The notes under the pieces were generated by a model, which searched no databases, was not told the DNA's origin, and saw nothing but the letters and a program-made list of their open reading frames with translations. DNA of 64,000 bases from Trichobilharzia regenti. Taxonomy: Eukaryota; Platyhelminthes; Trematoda; Strigeidida; Schistosomatidae. Shown here piece by piece: positions 11,357 through 20,706 of the stretch (its first letter is position 1; every line of letters begins with the position of its first letter). The stretch covers positions 5,586,589-5,650,588 of the forward strand of contig OX235268.1 in assembly GCA_944472135.2 (NCBI GenBank), read 5' to 3'. The position numbers and the translations under genes are program-made.

Positions 11357-13515
11357 AATAATTTGCTTTATACCAGAAACAGTACTAGTGGTACAGTGTG
11401 GAATTTTCAGCACATATCTACAATATTGCATCTAATTTTATCAAACATTTAAAAGGAGTATTTCAAAAAATAAATGTAAAAACAACAACAAAAACAAAAA
11501 ATTGCGAAAAAATACCAAGAAGTAGAATGGAAAATAAACAACATAATAAATAATATCTCAGTATTGGGTAGTGGAAGCTCTGATATGTGTATGCATGGTG
11601 AACAGTAACAGCTATAATCATACAAGAAATTATGAGATGTTCTTAAGAAAGTTTATAGCCAAGATGATCAGTTAATTTGATTGAACAACACTAAACAATC
11701 ATAAAATAAACATTTCAGGTTTTTTTATCGTCAGCTTTAACGCGGTGTTTGTTGTGGTAGTGTGAGTAATCCTGCATAATCCAAAATTTTAAGATGGTGA
11801 TAGTGGCAATAACAAACAAGATTGTCAGTTAAATAGTGCCGAACAAAGAACAACCACAAAACTAATGTTACATGATGGTTAATGACAGGACAATTTTGTA
11901 ATACTCATAGTGATAATATAGTCAGAACCAGTAGATACACAAAAGAAGGAATAGAGTAAAGTGCAAAAAAAGTAAGCCAATCATAATAATTTTAAGCAGT
12001 TAAGTATGTTTAAGAAGGTTGTTCACTGTAGAATACAAATAAGAGAGTATAAGGGAGAAATAACAAGGGCCAAAATTATGTTATTAACAACAAAGCAAGT
12101 CATAGGTTTCGCGCTTAACATTGTCTCTGTCACTTAGAACACGGGCTGGCCAAATATGGTATCGTTGAGTTCCTATACTTGGTTGTATGAGCATATATTA
12201 TTTTGTACTGATTTCTGGTTCTACCTGATGAGATGCAAGGAGAGAGTTGGGAATAGAGGGGGTGTTGGGGGTCAGAGAGTATGGTTGTAGACCATTTCTC
12301 ACATGTATTCAGATGCTTATCTACTAATGTTGTGATGAGCTGACTGAGTTTTACACCGCTAGTCCTACTAATTACCTTCAACATCCTTCTCAGGATGGTA
12401 TAATCCTTTTTCAGTAACCCAGGAAAGACTAACGGGGAACAGTAAAGTAGAATAGGTAGGATACGAGAGTTGACAAATTGTGAAAGCAGAGGTTGAGGGA
12501 CTCCAGTTAGTCTGAGTTTCTTAATGTAGTAGGTTAGACGAAACACTTTCTTGGAAATCATTTGGATATGAGATGAACAGGTAAGGTCGGAAGATATAAC
12601 TAATCCGAGGTATTTTGCACTAGACTTTGTTTCAATTATAGTCCCCTCAATTCTACAGACATCATGAGTGCTTACTAGTGTTTGTAGATCTCGTTTATGC
12701 TTAAAGGAGAAGTCAATACTCTGGCTTTTTGAGGAATTCAGCATGAGGCCATTTAGTTTTGACCACTGACTGATGTCCGATAGGAAGCTATTTAATTTGA
12801 AACAGTCTGACTGAGACTTAACGGGAAGCGAAACAGTCAGGTCATCTGCATATTTGACGAAGTTGATTTCGTCTGAAAGAGGTAAGTCATGTAAGAAGAA
12901 GGAAAAGAGAAACTGAGAGAGAACAGCACCCTGAGGAACACCAGCTTCAGTAAGCAAAGGAGAGGAAGCTACACCATTATATACCGTGTACTGCATCCTA
13001 TTGGAGAAGTAAGAGTGCAGCCAGTTGATAGCCCAGGACTCAGTTTGTGTAGGGCTAAGCTCGTTTAACAAAAGGCCTCTAGGCACAGAGTCAAAAGCAG
13101 ATGTGTAATCAAGGAAAGTACAACGGACATACTTGGCCCCTTTGTCTAAGGAGGGTACAATGTTGTGATGAAACACAGCAGCAGCATCCAAAGTACTTCT
13201 ACCCTGTTTGTAAGCAAACTGCTTTGGATCCTTTGAGAAGCTTAGGGAGGGAATGAGTTTTTGTAACAGTACTTTCTCCATCAGTTTCAAAAAAGGAGAG
13301 GTAATGGCAATAGGTCTAAACTTAACACTATATCCAGAACCAGACTTGGGTACAGGGATGATTTTAATATCTTTCCACAGAGAAGGTACATTATTATTAG
13401 AAAAAAAGTATTAAAAATGTTTGTAAGTGGGTTACTTAAAATATCAGCACATTTCCTTAGGAAAATGGCAGGTATACCATCATGGCCTAGACTCTGGAAA
13501 TACTTCAATATGGTA
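11357..13515 (-). mobile_element. CR1/Jockey-group-like LINE, 5'-truncated
   Basis: A non-LTR retrotransposon on the minus strand, with its RT frame at 12,130-13,290 and a 3' region of about 770 bp ending near 11,357. The 3' end (ATAATAATTTGCT on the plus strand) is shared with the copies ending at about 30,012 and 49,868, where it runs into TAA-type microsatellite. The 5' end abuts the tail of a SINE at about 13,515. Another N-terminal piece of RT (13,300-13,515) is separated by a frameshift near an A-run at about 13,405. Confidence 0.82.
12130..13290 (-). CDS. CR1-like reverse transcriptase (C-terminal two-thirds)
   Basis: A 386-residue open frame with clear non-LTR RT blocks: QFAYKQGRSTLDAA (about 23-36), FLDYTSAFDSVPRG (59-72), GVPQGAVLS (117-125), FVKYADDLTVSL (about 143-154, holding the catalytic Asp pair), then KYLGLVIS and a C-terminal domain with YSQLSPC. 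The block order fits the CR1/Jockey group better than the RTE-like family seen elsewhere in the window. The first Met is internal to the RT: upstream RT sequence (SLGHDGIPAIF) lies in another frame up to 13,515. No endonuclease or ORF1 is present, so the copy is dead on arrival. Confidence 0.85.
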   Translation of the reverse strand: MKLMEKVLLQKLIPSLSFSKDPKQFAYKQGRSTLDAAAVFHHNIVPSLDKGAKYVRCTFLDYTSAFDSVPRGLLLNELSPTQTESWAINWLHSYFSNRMQYTVYNGVASSPLLTEAGVPQGAVLSQFLFSFFLHDLPLSDEINFVKYADDLTVSLPVKSQSDCFKLNSFLSDISQWSKLNGLMLNSSKSQSIDFSFKHKRDLQTLVSTHDVCRIEGTIIETKSSAKYLGLVISSDLTCSSHIQMISKKVFRLTYYIKKLRLTGVPQPLLSQFVNSRILPILLYCSPLVFPGLLKKDYTILRRMLKVISRTSGVKLSQLITTLVDKHLNTCEKWSTTILSDPQHPLYSQLSPCISSGRTRNQYKIIYAHTTKYRNSTIPYLASPCSK

Positions 13516-13750
13516 CTTTCTTTTCCTTCACGTTCCCAGTGGAACATAGGTCTTGAAGCTAGAGGATTGAAGTTTCTATAGCAGTGTTAAATTTTACAGG
13601 ATGAAGTTGCTAGCCTAATGCCCAACCTTTCCTCTTTACCAGTCTCACTACTGGCTTAGCGAGGTAAAGGAATGCCTTGTCGGTGGGGTTCGAACCCCGG
13701 ATCATGTGCTTGGTCGGTTAGCATCCCAACCACTGTGCCACCGATATACA
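13516..13750 (-). mobile_element. tRNA-derived SINE, family 1
   Basis: On the minus strand this starts with a tRNA-like head (A-box-like TGGCACAGTGG, B-box-like GGTTCGAACCC) and ends with TTCCACTGGGAACGTGAAGG. It matches the plus-strand copy at 14,585-14,827 along its length. Its 3' tail is fused to the 5'-truncated end of the CR1-like LINE. Confidence 0.78.
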
Positions 13751-13754
13751 TTAT

Positions 13755-14575
13755 AGTACTTAATGTAGAGATATTATCTTGAGATGTACAGAAAATGTCA
13801 CATTCGATTTCAAAGGGAAAAAGTACAAACAAATTGATAATGCTGCAATGGGAAGCCCTCTTAGACCCCTGTTAGCTGATGTAGGAAATAGAAAGTGAGA
13901 GAGAGAGAGAAATGGAAAGTATACTAGAAAACTTAACGCTTTATTAACATCATATATGGATGATACACTCAATATCTGTGACAATAATGAGTCTATGGAC
14001 AACTAACTCCATTACTCTGTTTATAATGACATTCGTCTAGATATTTGAGTGAATTGGCTAATAGATACTCGGAAAAATCCTTTGCAGGCTGCAATAAATA
14101 AACATTTCCGCCTTGAAAAGACAACTTCCGCATCAAAGGATGGTATCTTTATTAAACTAACATTCATGGGTGATCTAATCATGCAACAGACAGCTCGAAG
14201 AATTTGGTCAGATACCAGACACACATTATATGCTGAACTCCATTCCCTCAGATCTGGAAAATCTTCAGTTACTGTGTCTATGGTTAAGGGATGAAACCCT
14301 CTAGTCTTTACCCCACATTATGTCCACAAGTTCACCTTAAGTGTAGATGACACACATAATATAGATAGAATCAATAGGATATTCCAATGTCCTCGGAAAG
14401 AACATACCTTCAAATGGTTATTCAGTTAAATAGAGAACTCAAATGTACTTGAGCTGAACAGAAATCAAGCATCATTCATTACAAAGTATTTATTAATGTC
14501 TGGTCACAGAATCAATATGATTGACTGTTTCCCAATTACTTCACAATAACTTCAATTCAAGGTTATTTATTATAA
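13755..14575 (+). pseudogene. Penelope-like element, broken RT to endonuclease
   Basis: Conceptual translation gives a PLE RT block, NAAMGSPLRPLLADVG (compare GVAMGSPLGPLLAD in other copies), near 13,830. Then come linker residues like those of the 21.7-kb copy (FIKLTFMGDLIMQQT, 14,049-14,294), and last remains of the GIY-YIG endonuclease C-terminus at 14,350-14,560. Several stops and frameshifts, plus a SINE inserted at its end, show it is inactive. Confidence 0.75.
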
Positions 14576-14584
14576 ATGATGTGT

Positions 14585-14827
14585 GTGTCGGTGGCACAAT
14601 GGTAGAATACTCGCTGGTCATGCATGTGGTTCATGGTTCGAGCCCTGACCGATGCATCCCTCTACCTCGCCAAGGAAATAATAAACCAGGTGATGAGGGA
14701 AGGTTGGGCATGAGGCCGGCTAGCAACCCCATCGCGTAAAAATAAACATCACTCCTACCGAAACATCAAGCCCCTAGCCTGAAGCCACCCTATGTTCCAC
14801 TGGGAACGTGAAGGAATAAAAGAACAG
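14585..14827 (+). mobile_element. tRNA-derived SINE, family 1, with 9-bp TSD
   Basis: The head has A-box-like GGCACAATGG and B-box-like GGTTCGAGCC. The body contains GGTTGGGCATGAGGCC and the tail is TTCCACTGGGAACGTGAAGG followed by AATAAAAG. It is flanked by ATGATGTGT at 14,576-14,584 and 14,828-14,836. A GT-rich simple repeat follows. The tail resembles the 3' end of the LINE at 62.3-62.95 kb. Confidence 0.8.
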
Positions 14828-14892
14828 ATGATGTGTATGTGTGTGTGTGTGTTTGTGGGTAGAAAACTGTTATAGACTCGTCGCCATATTAT

Positions 14893-15193
14893 TGTTATGT
14901 ACTGGTCGAGAATTTAATAGTCCTGACGCAAGAAGGCGGAAATCAGAAGACCACTAGGTTTGCGATGATACTTCTATATTCCAACACAAGGAGAATCAAT
15001 AAGTGGTATCACACCAAAGTGTCACACAAGATTGTGAGAGCGAAATATATATGAATATCCAGACAAGTGTGTGAACAAATCAATAGACAGTCTTAACATG
15101 AATGGCTAATTATAATGGAGTGTCGATCCATATATACATAGCAAAATATAGCAGACATGTCAACCACCACACATATAATATGGATATATGTCA
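14893..15193 (-). repeat. Gypsy-like LTR, internally shortened
   Basis: Reading the minus strand it begins TGACATATATCC and ends GTACATAACA. It aligns with the LTRs at 17,099-17,502 and 29,329-29,733 but lacks roughly 100 bp, including the CCAAT-rich part. It is followed by ATGGCGACGAG, which resembles the primer-binding site after the other LTRs. It therefore looks like a 5' LTR of a further element rather than a simple 3' LTR. Confidence 0.7.
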
Positions 15194-15226
15194 CCAAGCA
15201 ACGGACTGTCAACAAACACTCATATT

Positions 15227-15409
15227 GAAATAATAGAAAAGATTTGTAACTCAGGTGGATGATTTGCAATTGATAGTGTTCTCTGAGCTCCTTGGTTTAA
15301 TTGCGGAGCTTTCATCGTCTTTCTAAATACTGCGCCGAAGATGTCGTCCAGAAAGACGATGAAAGCTCCGCAATTAAACCAAGGAGCTCAGAGAACACTA
15401 TCAATTGCA
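15227..15409. mobile_element. Hairpin insertion with 13-bp target duplication
   Basis: The insert carries a perfect inverted repeat: arms 15,263-15,324 and 15,350-15,411 (62 bp each) around a 25-bp loop. The segment is flanked by AAACACTCATATT at 15,214-15,226 and 15,410-15,422. No coding sequence is seen. It interrupts sequence next to a gypsy-like LTR. Confidence 0.85.
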
Positions 15410-15504
15410 AAACACTCATATTATATATAATATAAGGGGAATATACATTGTTAAAGGAGACAGGTTCATCAAAGTGAAATGGTCACAGACTAAGCGAGCA
15501 ATAG

Positions 15505-15550
15505 AAAGAGAGACCACCATACATATATATATATATATGGGTACATATCA
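15505..15550 (-). repeat. Start of 3' LTR, broken
   Basis: On the minus strand the polypurine tract AAAATGGGAGG (15,551-15,561) leads directly into TGATATGTACCC, the same start as the other LTRs. After about 40 bp, including a TA microsatellite, similarity is lost. LTR-like sequence resumes at 15,193. Confidence 0.65.
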
Positions 15551-16372
15551 CCTCCCATTTTGAGAAGATTGATGATTAGTAGGATGTTTTCCTGGGGGTT
15601 TATCTGAAACCTTTGAGCTTGTTGTTGACGTCTGTCGTTTCGTCTGCCTGTTGGGTTTGCGGCTTCGTCCGGAATCGTCTGACATTTTATGCTTCTTGAC
15701 TGCATTGCATAGAGAATTTATTTGGACAGCAGCCAGATGCAAACGATCGAACCAATCAAGTCCCAAAAGATTTAAATCACTCTTGGTGACGTAGGAAATT
15801 TCTGTGAATTTGGTATTGCGGAAGGAAACAGAACATTCGAGTTCACCAATTAGTTTCAGCCGCACACCACAGGCGCTGAGAAAAGTCTGGGAAGTATTTC
15901 CGATTGGTGGTCTGCCAATATTATTCCAAAGTTTCTCTGATATAACAGTAATATCAGAGGCGGTATCTAGCTGCAAATGTCCATCATGACCATTCATCTG
16001 AAGATCAAGATATTTCCCCATACCTGGTGTTGTGACTTGACAGGTTGCGACTAGACTCAATGATCTCCTTGGAGATTTAGGACCAACAGTTTGTCGAGCT
16101 TTTGCTGGATTATGATATCTGGGTCTGCGTGGCTGACAAAATCCATTTTTATGACCGATGATTTTGCACTTGCTGCAACGATGATTTTTGTACGGACAAG
16201 ACTTTACAAAGTGCCACGCGCCACAATGCCAGCATGGTGATGGTGGGGTCTTCTTTGCAGTATTTTGTGAAGTTGGACGAGTATGTGTAGATTTACGCGG
16301 AACATTAGGAGAAGGTGGGTCAGGACTGGATGATGGAGAGATTTTGTCTCTTTCGTAATGCATGAATATCAC
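15548..16372 (-). CDS. Gypsy-like nucleocapsid zinc knuckles and aspartic protease
   Basis: A 274-residue frame. Two cysteine knuckles lie near residues 48-74 (CWHCGAWHFVKSC, then CSKCKIIGHKNGFC), typical of RNA-binding nucleocapsid. A retropepsin-like domain follows, with LQLDTASDITVIS (active-site DTA motif) near 134 and LNLLGLDWF near 200. The protein then has a basic Lys/Arg/Ser/Thr-rich tail, and its stop codon is the first TGA of the 3' LTR. RT, RNase H and integrase are absent, so the element depends on enzymes from elsewhere. The frame differs from that of the gag gene upstream, 19 bp away. Family assignment (Ty3/gypsy) is from domain order. Confidence 0.82.
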   Translation of the reverse strand: MIFMHYERDKISPSSSPDPPSPNVPRKSTHTRPTSQNTAKKTPPSPCWHCGAWHFVKSCPYKNHRCSKCKIIGHKNGFCQPRRPRYHNPAKARQTVGPKSPRRSLSLVATCQVTTPGMGKYLDLQMNGHDGHLQLDTASDITVISEKLWNNIGRPPIGNTSQTFLSACGVRLKLIGELECSVSFRNTKFTEISYVTKSDLNLLGLDWFDRLHLAAVQINSLCNAVKKHKMSDDSGRSRKPNRQTKRQTSTTSSKVSDKPPGKHPTNHQSSQNGR

Positions 16373-16391
16373 AGCTTCTCGAAGGTGTTGA

Positions 16392-17093
16392 TTAGACCAG
16401 GTGTGTGTCTTTCTGCAAATTAATCAGCCGTTGATATTCATCAGCTATGTCATGTAGAGTTAACTTAGGATTTTGCTCTAGCTGATTGAACAGTCGAGTT
16501 CGGATATCTGTGAAACGAGGAGATTGAAGACTGCATATGAGAATCAAGGCTTTGAATTGATCATCTGTTAAGGACCTGAGTCGAAATCTCTCACATTCTC
16601 GGTTGACTGTGCCAACGTGAGTAAGAAAATCATCATTTTCATTCATTGTCAGCTTGAGGAAACGATAACGTATGCTGAATAATGAGGAGTGGTCTCCAAA
16701 ATGTTCACGCAGCAGCTTTATTGTATCACTGAAACACTTGTCACGTGGTTTCTGGGGTAAAATTAGGTTGCAGTACCTCTCATATTCTGCGGGACCCAAT
16801 TTACGTAATAACACTCGCACCTTCCAAGCATCGTCTTGTGAGGCGAGATCAACAGTGAATAAATCCTCATAACGTTGATACCATGTGTCAAAAGTGACAT
16901 TCGCATCTGGATAATAATTGAACTGTGAAATACTATTCACAATTCCGTCGACAGATGGTAGCATGGTATGATTTAGATTGCTTGAAGGTGAAGTTGAACC
17001 AGTCTGTTGGTTGACGAACATTTGCATTATCTTCATTTGTTGTTCAAATAGTAATTCCAATTTAGAAGAATCCATAGTTTTCCCCATCACCAA
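16392..17093 (-). CDS. Gypsy-like Gag capsid protein
   Basis: The best start is the ATG at 17,075, giving about 227 residues. It lies just inside the primer-binding site and LTR. The protein begins MDSSKLELLFEQQMKIMQMF (amphipathic, possibly coiled coil). It then has FDTWYQRYEDLF, VRVLLRKLG, LREHFGD and CERFRLRSLTDDQFKALIL, in the style of retrotransposon Gag capsid domains. It would assemble particles around element RNA. The frame is intact. It stops at 16,392, and the zinc-knuckle/protease frame follows in another frame, so expression of the second would need frameshifting or reinitiation, or the break is a mutation. Confidence 0.8.
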   Translation of the reverse strand: MVMGKTMDSSKLELLFEQQMKIMQMFVNQQTGSTSPSSNLNHTMLPSVDGIVNSISQFNYYPDANVTFDTWYQRYEDLFTVDLASQDDAWKVRVLLRKLGPAEYERYCNLILPQKPRDKCFSDTIKLLREHFGDHSSLFSIRYRFLKLTMNENDDFLTHVGTVNRECERFRLRSLTDDQFKALILICSLQSPRFTDIRTRLFNQLEQNPKLTLHDIADEYQRLINLQKDTHLV

Positions 17094-17095
17094 AT
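17084..17095 (-). promoter_or_regulatory. Primer-binding-site-like sequence
   Basis: TTGGTGATGGGG begins a few bases inside the LTR end. The same place has TTGGCGACGGGG after the 29.3-29.7 kb LTR and ATGGCGACGAG after the 14.9-15.2 kb LTR. This position is where a tRNA primer binds in LTR elements; the tRNA is not identified. Confidence 0.55.
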
Positions 17096-17098
17096 TAT

Positions 17099-17502
17099 TG
17101 TTATGTACTGGTCGAGTAGTTAATAGTTCTGACGCAAAAGGAGGGAAATCAGAAGACCACCAGGTTTACGATGATACTTGTATTTTCCAGACAAGGGAAA
17201 TAAATGTCACACAAGAGTGTGAGTGAAAGGGTACGTAGTGTACGAAAAGTGGGAACAAGTATCAACAAGTATACAGTACAAAAGTATGTATGAAAATGGC
17301 TAATACACATGAACCAATAAGATAACGTCCTACCATGATTGGTTGTAATGTCATGTGATAACAAGGTCATACATGTTTATTTTGGTTGGTGGACAGACAA
17401 AAGCATATTGTCAGTTATAATGAAATATCGATCCATATACACATAGCAAAATATAATAGACCGTCAAAAACAAAAACACACACATCATGTGGATACATAT
17501 CA
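17099..17502 (-). repeat. 5' LTR of gag-protease element
   Basis: 404 bp on the minus strand, starting TGATATGTATCC and ending CATAACA. It contains two CCAAT-type boxes (CAACCAATCATGG, TTATTGGTTCATG) that may form the promoter. It is closely similar to the plus-strand LTR at 29,329-29,733. Confidence 0.82.
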
Positions 17503-17509
17503 CTCCACG

Positions 17510-17671
17510 TACCTATATTACTTCTTAAGATTTTAACCATGTCCCACCCTATTGTGTGGTTCTATGTGAATGCATACAGTGCTATTGCTGAGATTCTCTC
17601 TACATTACCTATCTACGCGGGTCAATCATTCCAACCCTGGGTGTATTCTTATGTTCTGACAATCGAATTGC
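17510..17671 (-). pseudogene. PLE lineage 2 endonuclease, C-terminal part
   Basis: Minus-strand translation gives IRLSEHKNTPRVGMIDPR, matching VRLAEHENLAKSRLVDPNK of the element at 36.5 kb. It continues the endonuclease at 18,112-18,330 after an inserted foldback repeat. Stops are present. Confidence 0.68.
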
Positions 17672-18111
17672 CCCCTATTAGTTTTCTTTTAAGGTATATC
17701 ACACAGTGAAACAGTATTATTTACTGGATGACACAGTTTCGAACAAAATTTATTGTTCATAATCATATCAACTGTAATCACACAACTTCGAAACTTGAGT
17801 TTTATAGTTTTCTTTGTTCTCTCCTATTTACCGTAGGGGTACCAGAATTTTCCAGATATCCGGAAACATGTGCAATAGGAGTGATTCAAAACCTGTCCAC
17901 CCAGATATCTGGAAAATTCTACTACCCCAACGACGACAAATAGGAGAGGACAAAGAAAACTATAAAATTCAAGTTTCGAAATCGTGTGATTATAACTGAT
18001 GGAATGATTATGAATAATAAATTTCGTTTGAAACGTCATTCGGTAAATAATACTGTTTCGCTCACTGTGTGATACACCTAGTAAACAAACTAGTACGGAA
18101 TTGCTGATTAC
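17672..18111. mobile_element. Foldback repeat inserted in a PLE endonuclease
   Basis: The two ends are imperfect inverted copies of each other (about 17,690-17,860 and 17,905-18,080). Both contain ATCACACAGTGA, AACAGTATTATTTAC and a TTCATAATCAT-like block. It separates YIGQTSRSG from AIRLSEHKN of one PLE endonuclease, so it is an insertion. Related copies or halves lie at 19,310-19,580, 32,797-33,230, 37,050-37,320 and, for the terminal part, 40,800-40,905. Confidence 0.72.
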
Positions 18112-18330
18112 CCCTGATCTACTAGTTTGACCTATGTAGTTGACTTCACATTCAAGGTATTTTATAAATTATATTATTTTGTTTAATTGAATCCACCGGG
18201 TCCTTTAGTCTACAGAGCTTGTCCTATCTGAGTGAATCTTTAGGTTTAAATGCCACCGTAATTCCTGCTTCATTAAGAATCCTATGTGCACGGCTTCCGA
18301 TGTTCCCTCTTCTTATATGGTAGAACTGTA
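18112..18330 (-). pseudogene. PLE lineage 2 endonuclease, N-terminal part
   Basis: Minus-strand translation shows RILNEAGITVAFKP, LCRLKDPVDS, IIYKIP and VNYIGQTSRSG. The last resembles the GIY-YIG nuclease core. It matches ALRRILNKAGIKVAFKP and CIGQTS of the 35.4-36.8 kb element. It is broken by stops and by the foldback insertion. Confidence 0.7.
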
Positions 18331-19300
18331 GATGCCTTATATTCTCTCTTATTTATGTTATCATTATTAGTTTCACCATTATTTTAATTTTACTTTTGAC
18401 CTTTTTTTGTTGAACTAATTAGTGTTGTTATTGCTCGGTTTGTAAGACACTTAAAACTAAACTTGCCTTTACAGATAGATAACGGATGAGACGAATTAAA
18501 GTCTAAGTAACTATTAGTAGAATAAACACTTGTGTAAGATCAATTCTATCCCCATCCTTGAATCAAGTCAACCTGTCCCGGATCAGCCTAGAGTTGTTGC
18601 AACCCAATTATCCATGCCTAACGTGTCTATCCCTGCTTGTTTAATGAACTGTGTGTATGTGTTTTTACCTCGATCCGTTTAGTCAGACAGTTGAACTCAT
18701 GGCCCAATCAGAGTATTTTGTGAACTGTTAATTTTGCTGACCCATGTCTAACTTTGTACTATTCTGTCGAGTTTATCTTATTTATTGATTTTCATCTGTA
18801 TTTTCCTACCTGGTTAAGTAGCCAATTAAATTCTATCTTTGTGCCTATGCTCGGTCTATCTCTCTTAAACGCTCTCTGTTTTATGCCATACCTTACTTGG
18901 GTTCATTCTTCTACTGACTGCTTACCTGAACGGTCGTGTCTGGTTCCGGCTAGTTCGCAATTTTGGTTTTAACGTTATTCCGCTCTGATAGCGGTACCTT
19001 GCTTTCTGTTAAGCATTGTGCTTTGTACTCTTGAAACCGTTAAGGTTTGTTGTATATATAATTATTGATTTGTTTATTAATAGTACCGTAGAAACAGTGA
19101 CCGGCTTCTTGTTTGTTCTGGACCGGGATAGCCTTTATCTACGCGTGACTTAATTTCAAGCGATATTGCGCTTACAACTTGTGTTCAGTTTATCTTCCTC
19201 TGTTCGTTTTATTTTACAATTTGACATTACACAGTTAATTCTCCCTGTTTAGAATTCAGTAATCAACCTCTCTTACCGGATCCTTGTTCATCGAGTCTAC
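18331..19300. other. About 1 kb without recognised gene
   Basis: No conserved coding motif, tRNA-like head or clear repeat boundary was recognised. A 72-codon open frame at 18,754-18,972 is hydrophobic and has no family resemblance. Composition is AT-rich. Confidence 0.3.
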
Positions 19301-19309
19301 ACCCAACAT

Positions 19310-19580
19310 GTGAAATAGGAATGAATTATCACTCATACCAGAAACATGGAAAATACCACTACCAATCAAGTCAAGTGTTGGAAAGTAATGGAATTATATC
19401 AACGAAGTTAGAAAGTTGTGTGAGTGAGTGAGTAACTTGATATGATTATGAGTGACAATAAATTGCGCTCGAAACGTGGTCATCAGTAAATATTACTGTA
19501 TAGCAAACACACTGTGAGAATTTATTAAAAGTAAATTTTACCCATAATGGAATTATACTCTACCACAGTGCACGAGTTCT
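19310..19580 (+). repeat. Half copy of foldback family
   Basis: Contains GATTATGAGTGACAATAAATT, GCTCGAAACGTGG, ACACTGTGAGAATTTATTA and the terminal CCATAATGGAATTATACTCT. These correspond to the right half of the foldback family. Confidence 0.6.
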
Positions 19581-19814
19581 ATTCTACTATCAGTCGTAAT
19601 TATATTTAATAAAAAAAATCATAAGATAAGCAGTCAAATACTGGCTAAAATTTTTCTTCGAAAATATATTACGTAATGTGGGGTGTAATTTAGTAGGCGA
19701 AGCGTGAAATAATGACCAGTCAATATGAATTGTGTAGAGTGGACAAGAACTAGCAGAAAGTGTTATTAAATAAACGATAATAGACTGATAATAAATTAAG
19801 GATAATGGGAATAT

Positions 19815-20186
19815 TTGTCTCCCCTCCCGACAGGGTGGGGGGGGGACCCCAATAGTCACAGCAACTCAGTAGAACTGGATGTCTGGCCCCATTCAAAAAG
19901 GCGTATGAACCGAACTCCGGTCACCGGCTGCCAATGGATAGTGGACTCCTTACTCCACTCCTACTGCCTTGTAGGTCACACTTGGCTGTGTGAAGGCTAG
20001 AGCTGCACTCTCAAACAAATGGCCGAGCGATGCTGGGAACATCACTCGTACCAAATTCCCATGAAACTTCATGAACTCTCTTACAAATTGCCGCACCTGG
20101 GCAGCGATGATTCGAGACGTTCATGAAGCCGGCTCATCCTCCCGTAGGAGATAGCCGAATTAAAGTAAAGTAAGTAAGTAAGTAGA
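19815..20186 (+). repeat. Unclassified interspersed repeat with AAGT tail
   Basis: A GC-richer block (CCGAACTCCGGTCACCGGC, GGCCGAGCGATGCTGGG, GCCGGCTCATCCTCCCG) ends in GAATTAAAGTAAAG and a short (AAGT)n run. The tail suggests a retroposed unit. No coding capacity or tRNA head is recognised. Confidence 0.45.
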
Positions 20187-20264
20187 ACTCCAGGAAACTG
20201 AGTCCTGTAACCAGTCACTAACGAGAATCAGATTAATTTTCAAGAGCTGGTTTCTGAGGATTTG

Positions 20265-20480
20265 ATTCGTATTTCAAGTTCGAAACCCACTGGGTGCGTA
20301 CTGTCGATAAGTCCCAAACTAGGCTGATGAAACAGCACTCAAGTAGTCCCAGCTTGTTGTCAATCGTTCTCTAACTAATATCAATCTCAGGATTTCATCA
20401 TAAGCTCACATTGTTTAGAAAACCACTGGAAAACCTGCCAGGGAGTACTGGACAGCTGTTTCGTCAACCTAGTTTGGGTT
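20265..20480. repeat. Composite of tRNA-Thr-like SINE pieces
   Basis: A plus-strand piece (AAACCCACTGGGTGCGTACTG, GTCCCAAACTAGG, GTTCTCTAACTAATATC) is joined to a minus-strand piece (GATTTCATCATAAGCTCAC, GGGAGTACTGGACAGCTG) of SINE family 3. The next satellite copy begins directly after it. Confidence 0.6.
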
Positions 20481-20483
20481 TGA

Positions 20484-20706
20484 ATTGATATGACCCGTTG
20501 CACAAGGGGTGGCTCTCGTGGCCCAAGTGGTCTAGTGGATAACGCTTTGGTGTTTGAAACTATGGGCACTGGGTTCGAGCCTCGGTGGGAACATCATCAC
20601 TCATTGAGAAATGCAGGTACATTCAACTGACGAGTCCCAAATAGGACGAAATGCGCGTTGTCCTGGATTCCACTGCTAACCACCATCCCCACCAATTGTA
20701 TACTAG
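20484..20706 (+). repeat. Single diverged hammerhead/tRNA-like satellite copy
   Basis: The tRNA-like head keeps TGGTCTAGTGG and GGTTCGAGCC. The hammerhead core CTGACGAG and GAAA is present, and stem III is longer with triplet GTC (GCGCGTTGTC). The upstream stem I strand is ATTCAA instead of ATCCAG, so stem I is weakened. The unit is truncated after ATTGTATACT. Confidence 0.85.

Noticed and set aside
13675..13750. Functional tRNA gene on the minus strand
   Set aside because: A and B boxes are present but the acceptor and anticodon stems do not form; it is the head of a SINE.
17386..17709. 107-codon plus-strand frame
   Set aside because: It lies across an LTR and a minus-strand PLE nuclease, and has no family resemblance.
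18754..18972. Possible membrane peptide
   Set aside because: Hydrophobic by AT-rich composition only; no start context, homology or splice evidence.
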